From: Acanthaster planci
Lineage: Eukaryota; Echinodermata; Asteroidea; Valvatida; Acanthasteridae
Assembly (NCBI RefSeq): GCF_001949145.1
Contig: NW_019091528.1
Location: 919,154-983,153, forward strand
Reading direction: 5' to 3'
DNA: 64,000 bases
How positions within the stretch are numbered: position 1 is the stretch's first letter; each line of letters begins with the position of its first letter. Below, one piece after another: positions 63,122 through 64,000 of the stretch. The translations under genes were made by a program, and so were the position numbers. Below the pieces are notes generated by a model that saw only the letters and a list, made by a program, of their open reading frames with translations, was not told the DNA's origin and searched no databases.

Positions 63122-64000
63122 GTATGTCAAAACGGAGGCACAGCGATTCACCTCGACAAGTTGGAATGGACCACCCTTAGGAACCGTTATCAGTGTTGTC
63201 ATCAGGTGTGCTGTGATGTGCACAACAGTTGTAGGTAGCGTGGTACCAGGCACTCGACCTTGCGGATCAACTTCTCAGTAAATGGTGATTTGCATGTCTC
63301 CTGTATGTCTGCTACTCCTGCAGTAGTTGGAACACTACACTACATGTACCTCAATCTGTCATGTGTACATGTGCGCTTATACACGGGGCCTTGTGGGATA
63401 CCGGAACAATGGGAAGTACCCCACAAGGCCAGTTTTTACCTTGTGGGGTACCAAAATTGATACCCCACAAGAATTTCACGAAACTGATATTTGGAAATAA
63501 CTCAAAAAGGGGAAATTTTTGATGGGTAAAAATCTGTCGCAAATTGAAGTGTTTTATATAAGGGACACGGTCGGTCGAAATTTCAACCCAGGAAAGTGAA
63601 TTTGGTTTAAATTGGAGTGATTTGAAATTTTTGCGTGTTGTGTGGGAGTTTTGTACACAAGAACAAAGGAAATACCCCACAAGTATAGCTGTGTAAGGAT
63701 GTGTGTGTACATGAGTTTGTTTCTGCATTCAATTGGGGACCTTGAACAATAGAGGACAATAATGTCCCCGATTGACAGAGGGTCCCCGATTGACAACTGT
63801 GTACAAAACATATGGGTGGTCTTCTGAAAAAGTGAAAGTATAAACAAAAGAGGAACAATAGGGGGTCCCCAGTTGCAGGCAAATACACACTTGCGTGTGT
63901 GTGTCAAGCCTCACAAAGTGAGCTGCAAGCAAATCTTGCACAGTATAAATCAATAAAAAAAAAACCTTAAAAACTTTCACTCTCGTCATAACCTTTATCA
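63122..64000. other. MYO9 intron, partial
   Basis: Non-coding to the window edge. Contains the TACCCCACAAG inverted copies at 63387-63682 and direct GGTCCCCGATTGACA-type copies near 63763-63795. Confidence 0.5.
63387..63471. repeat. paired hairpins of CTTGTGGGGTA / TACCCCACAAG
   Basis: Two hairpins follow each other: GGCCTTGTGGGATA / TACCCCACAAGGCC and CCTTGTGGGGTACC / GATACCCCACAAG. A further TACCCCACAAG is at about 63674. No protein frame explains them. Confidence 0.65.

Overview
The window is nuclear DNA of an animal. It has split genes with canonical GT-AG introns of 100 bp to 15 kb, decayed DNA transposons and tRNA-like repeats, two assembly gaps (581 and 595 Ns) and two single-N joins. 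The abundance of ACATGTAC-type short palindromes, the many short inverted-repeat elements and the gene content suggest a marine invertebrate, probably a deuterostome such as a sea star, sea urchin, hemichordate or amphioxus. The species cannot be fixed from the sequence alone. All recognised genes lie on the + strand.

Layout. (a) 1-2665: probably the 3' end of an upstream + strand gene, a short open tail followed by a long UTR-like stretch and an AATAAA signal at 2643. (b) 2.7-6.5 kb: intergenic or 5' region with a TATA-type core promoter candidate near 4.0 kb, a 247-bp MITE and a gap. (c) 6591-32995: one large gene of 25 coding exons whose phases agree at every junction. It encodes a predicted protein of about 3,280 residues: three N-terminal OST-HTH/LOTUS domains, a Gln-rich linker, a probable fourth winged helix, an Hsp90-like (GHKL) ATPase of the sacsin/NO VEIN type, a long NO VEIN-type body and a C-terminal DUF3883 (PD-(D/E)XK nuclease-like) domain. 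(d) 33-36 kb: 3' region, then a CpG-rich promoter-like segment with a near-perfect CTCF core motif. (e) 35.9-64 kb: the 5' end of an unconventional class IX myosin gene: a probable non-coding first exon with a uORF, a large first coding exon (Ras-associating-like region plus the motor P-loop), then two short motor exons separated by introns of 14.7 and 8.1 kb. The gene runs off the window.

The two genes have no evident functional link. The first is the more unusual: RNA-binding LOTUS modules joined to a GHKL ATPase and a nuclease-like domain, a design that suggests nucleic-acid surveillance or defence (inference). In this assembly it carries an apparent 1-nt deletion in the ATPase domain (about 16376), more likely a consensus error or allele than true decay because the other exons are intact.

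Introns hold at least two copies of one MITE with 4-bp target-site duplications, several Harbinger-like MITEs, a TA-flanked inverted-repeat element, a foldback element, a 13-bp minisatellite of 28 units and a Penelope-like retroelement remnant. A 420-bp block after each single N is present twice (57628 and 59269), most likely a haplotype or scaffolding artefact.
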